Below the pieces are notes generated by a model that did no database searches, was not told where the DNA came from, and worked only from the letters and a program-made list of their open reading frames with translations. Positions 28,953-37,707 of a stretch of 64,000 nt of DNA are shown in pieces. The stretch spans positions 120,078 through 184,077 of the forward strand of contig NZ_JAMBOM010000005.1 of the NCBI RefSeq assembly GCF_023715615.1, read 5' to 3'. The DNA is from Sporosarcina aquimarina. Its GTDB lineage: Bacteria; Bacillota; Bacilli; Bacillales_A; Planococcaceae. The translations under genes were made by a program, and so were the position numbers. Positions within the stretch are counted from its first letter, which is position 1. The number at the start of each line of letters is the position of its first letter.

Positions 28953-30461
28953 CTATTCTTTCCATCGTATGAGATTTGGAGAAGGATCTAATATGGATTG
29001 ATATTGAGCTTTATCCCCATATATCCCATCTGGATCTAATTGCTGATAACGATTGAATTTATACATGCGATCCGCTTCTTTCGCCCACCCTAAATGTTTT
29101 AAACGCAAGTTAGAAAGTTCGTGGTTCAGTTCGAATATATTTGCTGGGAATCTTCCGCAATGTTGAGGTGTTTCCCTCCATTCGTACTCAAAGTCTTTAC
29201 GATACCGAATTAGAAATGGACGATAAACCTTATGAGCTTGCCATAATGGATCTTCTCTATAATGCGTATCATTCCAAAAATCAAACAAACGAAAACAATA
29301 CACATCAATGTCCTTACGACCAATCATGTGCGGTATTTCTTTGATGAATTTTTCTTCAAATATTTCATCGGCATCTAAATTTAGTATCCATTCCGGATTC
29401 GTTTTTAGTGTCTCAGACCATTGCTGTTTCCGCAGTTGAACTTCATTGGAAAACTTGGATGTTTCGTTCCGGACTAGATGCAACGGAATTCCATCTAGTA
29501 ACTCTAGACAAAGTTCTGCAGTATTGTCCGTACTCCCATCATCGATGATAGTAGCTTCATGGATATACTTTCTAAGTTCAGTTAATGTCTGTCTTAAATA
29601 GCGTTCACTTTCGTTTTTTACAATCATCGAAAGCGTTAACTTAGGAGCAGTTGCTGTTTTGTTAAGAAATCCCTCGATCCCTTCAAGGTCAGATGTACGA
29701 TAAATATGGTAAGCAGGAAAATAGGTATCTACATATAAAGGAAATCCTAATGCAGCAGCTCGCACACAAAAATGACGATCTTCTCCCCAAAATGATAAGT
29801 TATGGATTTCTTTAAAGTTCACTCCAGCTCTCAACGCTTTTTTACTTATTAATGTACATGCACCTAAACCACCTACTTGGTAAATGCCAGGAGTTCTCAT
29901 TTTCTGTATAAAATCGAGGTATCGGGAGGTTTTTTCTTCATCCGATAATCGTTCAGCCCTTACTTGTTCCCACTGTGTATATTCATCACTCATCCATACC
30001 TGTGGTTGTTCATGAGCTTCGGGCTGCCATTTAGTCCAAAATATTTCAGAAATTATATCTTTTTCAGAATAAATCAAATGCTCAATTGTTTGGGGAGATA
30101 AAAGAATATCCGAATCGACTAGAAACAAATAATCATAGGTATCATCTAATGCATGTTGAATAATTTGGTCTTTCATATTTGCAACTTTCCAAACAAGGTG
30201 CTCATTCCAATAATGACTGGTATCATCCGATAAATACTCATCGTTATACTCAGAAGGTAGAACGGTAACATTTTGGTTTTCGTTTGCAAATTGAATAAGT
30301 AGTTGGCTAGATAGCTTATCTTGGTTATCATCGAAGAATAGAAAGGATAGTTGTACGTGGGTTTGTTGTAGCCGTTGCAGGGATCTTAAAAACTCTTTCA
30401 AAATAACTGGCTTCTGGTAGACAGGACAACCTACTAGGACTCTTAGCGGTTTCTTATTCAT
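28953..30461 (-). CDS. Two-domain glycosyltransferase (tandem GT-A/GT2)
   Basis: The 502-residue protein carries two glycosyltransferase modules. The N-terminal GT-A-like domain (about 5-260) has VLVGCPVYQKP, FFDDN and the DxD-like FLVDSDILL. The C-terminal GT2 domain (about 275-500) has LSMIVKNESERYL, IIDDGSTDNT and LNLDADEIFEE. The chosen ATG (30461) overlaps the stop codon of the upstream glycosyltransferase gene by 8 bp and has GAGGGG ten nt upstream. Its position next to the collagen-like gene suggests it decorates the Thr-rich collagen region of the spore surface, as known for BclA glycosylation operons. Donor sugars unknown. Confidence 0.82.
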   Translation of the reverse strand: MNKKPLRVLVGCPVYQKPVILKEFLRSLQRLQQTHVQLSFLFFDDNQDKLSSQLLIQFANENQNVTVLPSEYNDEYLSDDTSHYWNEHLVWKVANMKDQIIQHALDDTYDYLFLVDSDILLSPQTIEHLIYSEKDIISEIFWTKWQPEAHEQPQVWMSDEYTQWEQVRAERLSDEEKTSRYLDFIQKMRTPGIYQVGGLGACTLISKKALRAGVNFKEIHNLSFWGEDRHFCVRAAALGFPLYVDTYFPAYHIYRTSDLEGIEGFLNKTATAPKLTLSMIVKNESERYLRQTLTELRKYIHEATIIDDGSTDNTAELCLELLDGIPLHLVRNETSKFSNEVQLRKQQWSETLKTNPEWILNLDADEIFEEKFIKEIPHMIGRKDIDVYCFRLFDFWNDTHYREDPLWQAHKVYRPFLIRYRKDFEYEWRETPQHCGRFPANIFELNHELSNLRLKHLGWAKEADRMYKFNRYQQLDPDGIYGDKAQYQSILDPSPNLIRWKE

Positions 30462-31545
30462 TTTGCTCATGCCCCTCTATAAGGACAGACTCTAAATACT
30501 TTCTGTTTTGTAGAATTCTGGGATCATTCGGTCTATATTGTCTCGCTTTTTCATTATGTTCATAGGCTTTTTTATGTTGACCTAACTGATCGTAACAAAC
30601 ACAAAGTTGCAGATTGGGGAGCCAGGTCGAAAATTGCGGAGACTGCAAACCAAGGTTCTGGCTAGAGAGCTTAATTTCAGTCGCCAACTTATACCAAAAA
30701 ACAGCTGCGTGTAACTCCTTCTTATTTAAAAAATAGAATCCTAACCGACAACAAAACTCGGGTCGCGGATGATCATATTGAAATGATCGTAAAATAGACG
30801 CTAGTTCTTTCTTATAATCCCTTATCTCAAAAAAACAATCAGCTAGTCTGCCACATGCCGAAATGTTATCTTCCACCCACCCCTGTTCTGTTAAAAGAAA
30901 CCTTTCATAAAACTCAATCGCACGTAAATACATTTGATGATCTTTCAACTCATTTGCAAAGTAAAATAAATCGCGTGGTGTGAACTCTACATGATTAGCA
31001 AGTTGCTGTTCATAAATGAGCAAATTCCGATTCGTATCATGTCGTACACTATGATGAGTAACGGCTACATTACTGTGAAAAATGGACCCCGATACTTCTA
31101 AATATTCATGAACAGCACCTATCCATTGAAACTGATTAGCTCGTTTCACTAAACGATTTCGTTTCAAACGTGTTATGACATTCCCATGGTCATCAGTAGA
31201 AAGGTTATAGTCCATCGTGACTGAGTCTGTTGTTAAATCCAGACTCTCTTTTAATTCTTTCATCTTTTTCTGATCATCTGGCAAAATCACATCGTCCGCA
31301 TCCAACCATAAAATGAAATCTTTTGTTGCTTGTTGAAAAGCATAATTCCGAGCCTTTGCAAAATCATTGATCCACTCAAAGTCAAAAATACGATTGGTGT
31401 ACCTCTTTAATACCTCTTTTGTTTGGTCGGTTGAGCCTGTATCAATAATATTGATTTCATCCACTATGTCTTTTACAGATTCTAAACAACGAGCAATCGT
31501 ATCTTCTTCATTTTTAACAATCATGCATAAACTAATTGAGACCAC
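30454..31545 (-). CDS. GT2 glycosyltransferase with TPR-like helical tail
   Basis: A 363-residue protein. An N-terminal GT2 domain (about 1-190) has ISLCMIVKNEEDTIARCLES, INIIDTGSTDQT and FILWLDADDVI with the metal-binding DxD. A C-terminal helical region (about 190-355) shows TPR-like repeats (for example HKKAYEHNEKARQYRPNDPR). This layout resembles SunS-type and related protein glycosyltransferases that modify peptides. It starts at GTG 31545 behind a strong GAGGAGG site and is the first gene of a two-gene operon. The collagen-like spore protein is the probable acceptor (inference). Confidence 0.83.
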   Translation of the reverse strand: MVSISLCMIVKNEEDTIARCLESVKDIVDEINIIDTGSTDQTKEVLKRYTNRIFDFEWINDFAKARNYAFQQATKDFILWLDADDVILPDDQKKMKELKESLDLTTDSVTMDYNLSTDDHGNVITRLKRNRLVKRANQFQWIGAVHEYLEVSGSIFHSNVAVTHHSVRHDTNRNLLIYEQQLANHVEFTPRDLFYFANELKDHQMYLRAIEFYERFLLTEQGWVEDNISACGRLADCFFEIRDYKKELASILRSFQYDHPRPEFCCRLGFYFLNKKELHAAVFWYKLATEIKLSSQNLGLQSPQFSTWLPNLQLCVCYDQLGQHKKAYEHNEKARQYRPNDPRILQNRKYLESVLIEGHEQNE

Positions 31546-31941
31546 ACTATACCTCCTCTTCGTCCCCCTATTTGTATGTTACTATTACTCGTCCCTTGAA
31601 TAATCTATTGGTTCATCCTTGGTTTTCTAACGCACTATTTTTTTCTCTTTCTTTAATCACCCCGTGTTGCCTGTAGTTACTATAATTTATGCTCTTTTGT
31701 AATAATTTTGTGTCGGTTTTTAAAAAATCATTATTTTTCACACACCACTTATAAGTTCCATACTTCCCCTGCCAATTTCTTTACTAGTTTGCTCTAGACA
31801 TTCATTACATAAAAATCCCGCCTGCCAATTCCACTATCTTTGGAATTAGCCGACGGGACTGTATTGTAATTGTGTAAACATCTTGATCTTCTATTTAAAA
31901 AATCATATTTAGTTTACAAAAATTTCAGATGTGGTACTGAA
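31546..31941. other. Intergenic region with promoter of the glycosyltransferase operon
   Basis: No gene is seen. The minus strand near 31570 carries CATACAAATA, vaguely like a SigE/SigK -10 element, which would fit sporulation expression but is weak. The right part holds the yceI terminator. Confidence 0.35.
31808..31855 (-). terminator. Terminator of the yceI-like gene
   Basis: On the minus strand TCCCGTCGGC...AATTCCA pairs with TGGAATT...GGCGGGA and is followed by TTTTT, about 90 bp after the yceI stop. Confidence 0.75.
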
Positions 31942-32469
31942 TTAAGATGCTGGGTTTACTTGCATCTCGACTAAGATCTTGATGTCTTTACCAACGAGTA
32001 CGCCGCCTGTTTCAAGAGTTGTATTCCAAGTCAGGCCGAACTCTTCTCGGTTGATCTTCGCTTCCGCTTCGAATCCGTACACTTCAACACCCCATGGGTT
32101 TGTTCCTTTTCCGCCAAACTCCACGTCAAAAGTTACCGGTTTCGTGACGTCTTTAATCGTTAAGTCGCCCGTTACTTTGTAGTCATCGCCTTTTTTTGCA
32201 ATTGCAGTGGATTGGAATGTGATGTCTGAAAAATTCTCTACATCAAAGAAATCTGCTGACTTCAAGTGATTATCCCGATCTACTGAATGTGTATTGAGGC
32301 TTGCGACGTCGAATTTGAAAGCGATGTTTGCAGTTGTAAGATCTGTTAAGTCTGCTGCCTCAACCGTTGCTGTGTAACCGTCAAACTGACCTTTCACTTT
32401 AGATACCATCATGTGTTTTACTTCGAAACCTACTGTTGAGTGCGATTGGTCTACTGTCCATTTTGTCAT
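31942..32469 (-). CDS. yceI: YceI-family lipocalin-like protein
   Basis: A 175-residue beta-barrel protein of the YceI family, which binds isoprenoid-like lipids in other bacteria. It shows the classic start TKWTVDQSHSTVGFEVKHMMVSKVKGQFDGY and the later repeated beta strands GDLTIKDVTKPVTFDVEFGG. There is no signal peptide, so it should be cytoplasmic. I start at MTKW (32469), which has GGAGG eight to nine nt upstream; five codons earlier lies another ATG without a site. Its promoter region contains a perfect 16-bp palindrome, so a dedicated repressor is likely. A redox or stress role is common in neighbours but unproven. Confidence 0.9.
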   Translation of the reverse strand: MTKWTVDQSHSTVGFEVKHMMVSKVKGQFDGYTATVEAADLTDLTTANIAFKFDVASLNTHSVDRDNHLKSADFFDVENFSDITFQSTAIAKKGDDYKVTGDLTIKDVTKPVTFDVEFGGKGTNPWGVEVYGFEAEAKINREEFGLTWNTTLETGGVLVGKDIKILVEMQVNPAS

Positions 32470-32520
32470 TTGAATTTCCTCCATTTTATATATAATTTTA
32501 TTGTATCTACGTTGTTACAC

Positions 32521-32536
32521 GCCAGGTTAACCTGGC
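32521..32536. promoter_or_regulatory. Perfect palindromic operator upstream of yceI
   Basis: GCCAGGTTAACCTGGC overlaps the presumed -35 region of the yceI promoter on the minus strand; TACAAT about 20 bp downstream is a good -10. A repressor site is likely. The regulator is not encoded beside it. Confidence 0.55.
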
Positions 32537-32564
32537 ACTTCACCTGTCACTGACTAAGGCATCT

Positions 32565-33173
32565 TTACTTAAAATATTGTTCATACCAAGCTTTTGCGGC
32601 TTTTACTTCCGACATGGTCAACTGATGTCCCGCGTTCTCCCAATGAAGTCCAACGGATGCCCCTGCTTCTTCCAGCCGTTTCTGCAACTCAGTCGATTCT
32701 TCCTGCGTACAAATCGGGTCGTTTGCTCCCGCTCCGATCCATACATGAATTCCTGCTAAATCAGGCATAGGGACATTACGTATCGGCACCATTGGGTGAT
32801 GCAAAATGGCTCCCTTTACTGCATCGTCGTAGTGAAATAGCAGACTGGCTGCAATATTAGCGCCATTTGAATACCCGATAGCTACGATATTTGACGCGTC
32901 AAATTGGTGATCAGTAGCAGCCTGCTCTAAAAAGGCTTTTAGCTCTTTCGTACGGAAAACTAAATCTTCTTCGTCAAATACACCTTCTGCTAACCTTTTA
33001 AAGAAGCGGGGCATGCCATTCTCCAATACATTTCCACGCACACTAAGCACAGACGCTTCAGGGTCAACTATTTCCGCTAACGACAGCAAGTCTTGCTCCG
33101 TGCCGCCTGTGCCGTGCAGCAATAGTAATACTGGTTTCTCGCTATTAGTACCTTTTCTAAAAATATGCTGCAT
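32565..33173 (-). CDS. mhqD: Phospholipase/carboxylesterase-type alpha/beta hydrolase (MhqD-like)
   Basis: The 202-residue hydrolase has LLLLHGTGGTEQDLL (oxyanion region, about 16-30), nucleophile elbow GYSNGAN, an acidic residue in AGANDPICT and His in NAGHQLT, all as in the MhqD/YodD family. In B. subtilis mhqD belongs to the MhqR regulon, induced by quinones and diamide. Here it follows the ring-cleavage dioxygenase gene by 17 bp under two MhqR-type operators, so the same regulation is very likely. Natural substrate unknown. Confidence 0.85.
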   Translation of the reverse strand: MQHIFRKGTNSEKPVLLLLHGTGGTEQDLLSLAEIVDPEASVLSVRGNVLENGMPRFFKRLAEGVFDEEDLVFRTKELKAFLEQAATDHQFDASNIVAIGYSNGANIAASLLFHYDDAVKGAILHHPMVPIRNVPMPDLAGIHVWIGAGANDPICTQEESTELQKRLEEAGASVGLHWENAGHQLTMSEVKAAKAWYEQYFK

Positions 33174-33190
33174 AATGGGGATTCCCCTTT

Positions 33191-34174
33191 CTACAAGTAC
33201 TCTTTTTCGATCTTAATCGAGCTGCGTACTGTGTTGATAGGTCGCACGATCGCCTCTATCTGTTCACGTTTTCCTTCCAGGAATGGTGGAAGCGACAAGA
33301 TTTCTCCTACAGTTTCATAAGGTTCATCCCCCATGAAACCAGGTCCGTCTGTGGCCCACTCAAAAAGAATTCCAGGTGCTACACGAGCATATAGGGATTC
33401 AAAGAAAAATCGATCGACATATCCTGAAGTGTTTAAGCCGAATGACGGCAAGCGCTCAATCCACTCGTTTAGCACATTTGTATCTTCCACCCGGAAGGCG
33501 GCGTGGTGAACCGTTCCGTACCCTTGACGGCCATCCGGAAGAGAAGTGTTGTGCTCCACAATTACTTGTGCTCCGTTTCCACCTTCACCTACTTCGAACA
33601 AGTGCAGTGAACCATCCGTTGCGACTTCTTTAAAGAGCATGACCTTTTCAAGCATCTCTTTGAAGTAGTCAAATTGTGCTATCCGAATATGGATAGGTCC
33701 TAATCCTGTAATCGCAAATTCAAGTGGCACAGGACCATCCTGCCAAGGAGTACCTGATACGATACCTGTGTTGTGCTCATCTGAAATCAGCATATAGTGT
33801 TGGTCGTCGAAATCAGTGAAGGAAATGGTTTTTTTGCCGAAAACTTCTTGGATTCCCGTATGTGTCACATCGTACTTTTCAAAGCGTTTTACCCAATAGT
33901 CTAACGCTGCATCTGTCGGTACCCGAAATGCGGTTTTGTAAATCTCGTTCGTTCCATGAACCCCTTTTTGAATGCCTGGGAAATCGAAAAAAGTCATATC
34001 GGTACCGGCTGACCCTGCATCGTCTGCAAAGAACAGATGATACGTCCGAATATCATCCTGATTCACCGTCTTCTTCACTAACCGCATACCTAATGTATAC
34101 GTGAAAAACTCATAATTTTTCTCGGCACTGCTAGTAATGGCCGTCACGTGGTGAATGCCTTTTATTCCGTTCAT
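33191..34174 (-). CDS. mhqO: VOC-superfamily ring-cleaving dioxygenase (MhqO/MhqE-like)
   Basis: A 327-residue glyoxalase/extradiol-dioxygenase-like protein with two VOC modules (about 1-150 and 155-315). The first metal ligand is His in GIHHVTAI, the second is His in GTVHHAAFRV, and the third is an acidic residue in the last strand (FEWATDGPG region). MhqO/MhqE proteins open the ring of hydroquinone-type compounds during quinone stress. It heads the two-gene operon and has two palindromic MhqR-like sites upstream. Clean ATG start (34174). Confidence 0.88.
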   Translation of the reverse strand: MNGIKGIHHVTAITSSAEKNYEFFTYTLGMRLVKKTVNQDDIRTYHLFFADDAGSAGTDMTFFDFPGIQKGVHGTNEIYKTAFRVPTDAALDYWVKRFEKYDVTHTGIQEVFGKKTISFTDFDDQHYMLISDEHNTGIVSGTPWQDGPVPLEFAITGLGPIHIRIAQFDYFKEMLEKVMLFKEVATDGSLHLFEVGEGGNGAQVIVEHNTSLPDGRQGYGTVHHAAFRVEDTNVLNEWIERLPSFGLNTSGYVDRFFFESLYARVAPGILFEWATDGPGFMGDEPYETVGEILSLPPFLEGKREQIEAIVRPINTVRSSIKIEKEYL

Positions 34175-34204
34175 ATTAATATCTCCCTTCTTACATCGTG
34201 ATTT

Positions 34205-34222
34205 TATCTTGAATTCAAGATA
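34205..34222. promoter_or_regulatory. MhqR-type operator 1
   Basis: Perfect palindrome TATCTTGAATTCAAGATA, 31 bp before the mhqO start. It closely resembles the B. subtilis MhqR operator, a palindrome built on ATCT-n-GAATTC-n-AGAT. Repression relieved by quinones is expected. Confidence 0.75.
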
Positions 34223-34362
34223 TATAACAAAAAATAAATAGCTCGATCTTGCAAGCTAATTCTGTCTAAATTTGACTCAGTTATACATAAATGGCTCGCC
34301 ATTCATGCGGAAGGCAGTTCATCCATAGTAATTTCTCTTCCAGCTGATTGTGGAAAATAAAT

Positions 34363-34378
34363 TATCTTGAATTCAAAG
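34363..34378. promoter_or_regulatory. MhqR-type operator 2 (imperfect)
   Basis: TATCTTGAATTCAAAG repeats the first operator with a degraded right arm, 140 bp further upstream, in front of the mhqO promoter region. Two sites may allow cooperative binding. Confidence 0.55.
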
Positions 34379-34465
34379 TAATAATAACACGTCATTTTTT
34401 TCTGGTCAATTAGTTTGTTTCTCCTTTTGGAGTAGATAAGCTGTAAAAAGTGCCCAAATGCGCAA

Positions 34466-34500
34466 AAAGCGTCAACCTCAATAAGAAGTTGACACTTTTA
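34466..34500 (-). terminator. Terminator of the BCCT transporter gene
   Basis: On the minus strand GTCAACTTC-TTATT-GAGGTTGAC is followed by GCTTTTTGCG, about 80 bp after the BCCT stop codon. Confidence 0.65.
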
Positions 34501-34575
34501 AAAATTTTGATTGGATACGATTTGAGTGGAGTACGGACATGTGCCACAAACCCTCATCTTAATAAGCGCAGCACA

Positions 34576-36117
34576 CTACTCTTTCTCAACAATCCCCTGT
34601 TCAATCGCCAGCACTTTCGCCACTTTCGGTGCATACCATACGACCAATATTAAAAGAATCGATACTGGAACAGCTGCTATGACGACAAATGACTGCAAAG
34701 CACCGATTCCTCCGCCCCCGATTTCGATTAGGATGGTGGCGATTGTGGCCATGATGACCGCCCAAAATACACGTACGGCTTTTGGAGGATTCCCGTCGCC
34801 AGTCACGGCCATGGAAATGGAATACGACATGGAGTCTACTGTCGTCACTACAAATAGTGTAGTCAAAATCAAGAACACAGTTGGCATGATGAATCCTAAC
34901 GGCATTTGTTCCGCTATAGCGATGATTGCACTCGGCAATCCACCATCATTCAATGGACCGCTGACGGAACCTGCGTTATTTAATTCGTAGAAAATGCCCG
35001 TCCCTCCAAGTACCGTGAACCAAAAGTTTGTGACGACAGGCGCTATTACAGCAACCACTAAAAAGATTTCACGAATTTTTCTCCCGTTGGATATTCTTGC
35101 GACGAATAACGCTACCAATGGGCCGAACCCTATAAACCATCCGAAGAAGAAGAGCATCCAGCTTCCAAGCCATGCATCATCTCCACGGAAAGTACTGATG
35201 CTTACGAAATCGCTGATATACGTACCAAAGGAAGACATGAACGTGTTGACGATGAACAGACCCGGACCGAACACGATCAGGAAGACGGCAATCACCGCCA
35301 CTAAATTCACGTTCAGCTTACTTAAAAATTGAATCCCCTTCTCAATACCTGTAAGGGTAGATACGAGTACGACACCTGTCAAAATAACGATGATCGAGAG
35401 TTGGGTCACGAATGTATCGGGTATACCAAAGATAGAATTGACTCCATAGCTAACTTGCAGCCCGAGAAAACCAATTGGACCAATCGTGCCAGCAGCAGCG
35501 CCTATGATACAAAATACATCGGCAGCCGTGCCCCATTTGCTCGTTAAAATTCTCTCTTTCAAGATAGGATACAAAAGGGTCCTAGGTTTCAACGGCATTC
35601 CCTTATGTTTATGTGCGTAAATCAATATAATCGAACTGATTGCACCGTATACAGACCATGCCGTGAAGCCCCATGACATGTAACTTTGAGCCAGTGCTGG
35701 CCCAATCGCTTCAGTGGTTCCGCCTTCTATCCCTTTATGCATGGGAGGCACGTCCAGAAAATAATACATAGGCTCTGCCGCTGCCCAAAAGACGCCGCCA
35801 GCGCCTAATCCCGTCGTCAAAATTACCGCTACCCATTTAAAATAAGACATCTCAGGCTTCTTTGCATCGCCCAGGCGGACTTTCCCATACTTTGAAAACG
35901 CCAATACCGCACCTACTACAAAAGTTGCCATCAATAGGAATTGCCAGTACGCCCCGAAGTAGCGAATAGACCAATCAAATCCCTTATTTACAAACTCACT
36001 GACCAGGTCTACTTTAAAAATTGAAAACAGCACGAATGCCACTAATATGCCGCCACTCCAAAGAAATACTGGCCAATCAATCTTTTGACGAATATGCTTC
36101 CAATGGGCTTTCATCAT
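34576..36117 (-). CDS. BCCT-family betaine/carnitine/choline transporter
   Basis: The 513-residue membrane protein has twelve hydrophobic segments. Family signatures are GLGAGGVFWAAAEPMYYF (about 97-114), GFTAWSVYGAISS and the loop FFGWFIGFGPLVALFVARISNGRKIREI (about 318-345). It imports quaternary ammonium osmoprotectants (OpuD/BetL-like) or other zwitterions, driven by sodium or protons. It is monocistronic. Upstream at 36229-36264 a terminator-like hairpin lies in the leader. Ligand not determined. Confidence 0.9.
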   Translation of the reverse strand: MMKAHWKHIRQKIDWPVFLWSGGILVAFVLFSIFKVDLVSEFVNKGFDWSIRYFGAYWQFLLMATFVVGAVLAFSKYGKVRLGDAKKPEMSYFKWVAVILTTGLGAGGVFWAAAEPMYYFLDVPPMHKGIEGGTTEAIGPALAQSYMSWGFTAWSVYGAISSIILIYAHKHKGMPLKPRTLLYPILKERILTSKWGTAADVFCIIGAAAGTIGPIGFLGLQVSYGVNSIFGIPDTFVTQLSIIVILTGVVLVSTLTGIEKGIQFLSKLNVNLVAVIAVFLIVFGPGLFIVNTFMSSFGTYISDFVSISTFRGDDAWLGSWMLFFFGWFIGFGPLVALFVARISNGRKIREIFLVVAVIAPVVTNFWFTVLGGTGIFYELNNAGSVSGPLNDGGLPSAIIAIAEQMPLGFIMPTVFLILTTLFVVTTVDSMSYSISMAVTGDGNPPKAVRVFWAVIMATIATILIEIGGGGIGALQSFVVIAAVPVSILLILVVWYAPKVAKVLAIEQGIVEKE

Positions 36118-36228
36118 AATTCTCCCCCAAATTTCGTTTTCCTTACAGCAACTATAATGTTATGCGAGACACTCTCAGTTGTAGCTTTCCCTTCTTCGCC
36201 TCTACTTTTCAACAGCATCTGCAAAAAC

Positions 36229-36264
36229 AAAAAAAATGCAACACGATTTGAATTCGTGTTGCAT
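36229..36264 (-). terminator. Terminator-like hairpin inside the BCCT leader (possible attenuator)
   Basis: On the minus strand ATGCAACACGAATT...AATCGTGTTGCAT is followed by an unbroken run of eight T residues. It lies 110-145 bp before the BCCT start codon, with no upstream gene left to terminate because the DUF4097 gene already has its own terminator. An attenuator or small-RNA terminator is inferred. Confidence 0.6.
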
Positions 36265-36559
36265 GTCTCATACAAAAACTCATATTACAGGATATATGGT
36301 ACCTTTCACACTGTCAACACGTATCCATATTTTTCTATTATGGAGAAAGGTCAGTTAATAATGCGTTTTTGGGCTTGTTGAGCTTGAACTGTGAGTACGT
36401 GTGTATGAAATTATTGTGAATGTTTGTCGAACAGGTTTTCCCACACTTCGTTAAGTTGGAACTTCGTTTATATTTCAACTATCTCCATATAAACGCAGGC
36501 ACACACAAAGTATATCGTGTAGACTTGTTTCTGTTTTGTGCCTGTATATGTAGTACAAC

Positions 36560-36600
36560 AAAAACAAAAAACCCTCTTCTTATATAATAAGGAAGAGAGG
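36560..36600 (-). terminator. Terminator of the DUF4097-like gene
   Basis: Minus-strand stem CCTCTCTTCCTTAT / ATAAGAAGAGGG followed by TTTTTTG, about 26 bp after the stop codon. Confidence 0.75.
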
Positions 36601-36625
36601 TGAAAAGCTTTCGTCATTTTACGAT

Positions 36626-37342
36626 TCAATCTACCAGTTTAAACTCCAAATCGCCTACTCCAACATCAATCTTCATCTCGATCACAACATCACTCTTAGC
36701 ATAAGCGTCATTCACATAGACGCCTTTCCCCTGAGAAGTGAAGCCTTTCGCATCCAGGCTTGTGATTCCTTTCGACACAATCAGTTTGACACCGGTATCT
36801 GCTGGGAGCAGAATCGTCGCATCTCCGACTCCTAGATCGATGTCTGCGTTGAAGCTATCTTTCCAGTCACCGCTTAAATCGATAGTTGCATCACTTACAC
36901 CCGCATCGATCGATAACTTGCTGAGTTGGATACCTGACAGGTTTAATGTCGAGTCAGAGACGCCCATCTCAATATCTAAGTTGACCGGTATCTCATTTGT
37001 CAGCTCGAGGTCCCAATCGTTTCGTACGTTCCCCAGTCCCGCAAATATTTTTCCTTTTTGCTTAATCTCAGCGTTTCCAACAGTTCCTTTCTTCTTATAA
37101 GAAACAGTTGGTTTCAGTTTCTTCTTGTTCGTGTCAACTGTGCCTTTGATCCAGGCATCCTCACCATCCGTAATAGATACGTCCCCGAAGCCAATCTGTA
37201 TCTTAGCGTTAAGTGATTTTACGTCATCCTTTTCGATTAAAATGTCATTGACCCTGTTCCCCGAAAATACCCAATTATATCCCCAAACTCCGACTGCACC
37301 TAGTATCCCAACTACTAATAATGCCCCTATAAGCTTCCGCAT
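36626..37342 (-). CDS. Membrane-anchored DUF4097-like beta-helix protein (LiaG-like)
   Basis: A 238-residue protein: N-terminal membrane anchor (MRKLIGALLVVGILGAVGVWGYNWVF), then a repetitive region (about 40-235) of short strands such as LSIDAGVSDATIDLSGDW and NADIDLGVGDATILLPADTGVKL, typical of DUF4097/LiaG-type adhesin-like beta-helices on the outer face. ATG 37342 is chosen because AAAGGGGTG lies six nt upstream; a start at 37441 would give 33 extra unrelated residues. Function is unknown; LiaG-type proteins sit with envelope-stress genes, which are not seen here. Confidence 0.75.
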   Translation of the reverse strand: MRKLIGALLVVGILGAVGVWGYNWVFSGNRVNDILIEKDDVKSLNAKIQIGFGDVSITDGEDAWIKGTVDTNKKKLKPTVSYKKKGTVGNAEIKQKGKIFAGLGNVRNDWDLELTNEIPVNLDIEMGVSDSTLNLSGIQLSKLSIDAGVSDATIDLSGDWKDSFNADIDLGVGDATILLPADTGVKLIVSKGITSLDAKGFTSQGKGVYVNDAYAKSDVVIEMKIDVGVGDLEFKLVD

Positions 37343-37707
37343 ATAGAACACCCCTTTCCCTTTGACTTTATTATATCCGATTCCCTGCACAAATTTGCCA
37401 ACCCTTCGGTTGAAATTCAAATCAGACTTAAGTCTGAGCATAGGTAGATTGTGTTTTAAATGGTATGTAGTTCTTGCTTAGACTATGTTATTCGGAGCTG
37501 AAGTGCTTCTGAGGTATTGAGGGCAACGTTTAGCCCCGGGATATTTAAACCATAGGGGGGCTATTTCTGGAAAGGAGATCTGCAAGAATTTGTGCTTGAA
37601 ATTATTGGGTTTGTTTCAACAATTGCAGCTGTTGAAATATTGGTATATTCACGCATTTCAGGTACTTCTATCTTATTGCTGTAGACGAGCAATTCCGCAC
37701 CATGGCG
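37343..37707. other. Gene-free flank at the leader-distal end of CRISPR array 1
   Basis: No convincing gene. An imperfect inverted repeat TAGCCCC...GGGGGGCTA (37531-37563) could form a hairpin at the end of the array transcript, but it lacks a T-run. The region next to the array shows no further repeat remnants. Confidence 0.4.

Larger units (their letters stand above)
36118..36625. other. Intergenic region upstream of the BCCT gene
   Basis: No gene is seen. It carries the BCCT leader with a strong minus-strand terminator-like hairpin (36229-36264), AT-rich sequence with short repeats, and at the right end the DUF4097 gene's terminator (36560-36600). Confidence 0.5.

Noticed and set aside
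31565..31580. SigE/SigK promoter upstream of the glycosyltransferase operon
   Set aside because: CATACAAATA is off by a base from either consensus and no matching -35 is visible.
37531..37563. Inverted repeat left of array 1 as a terminator
   Set aside because: The stem is imperfect and no T-run follows on the crRNA strand.
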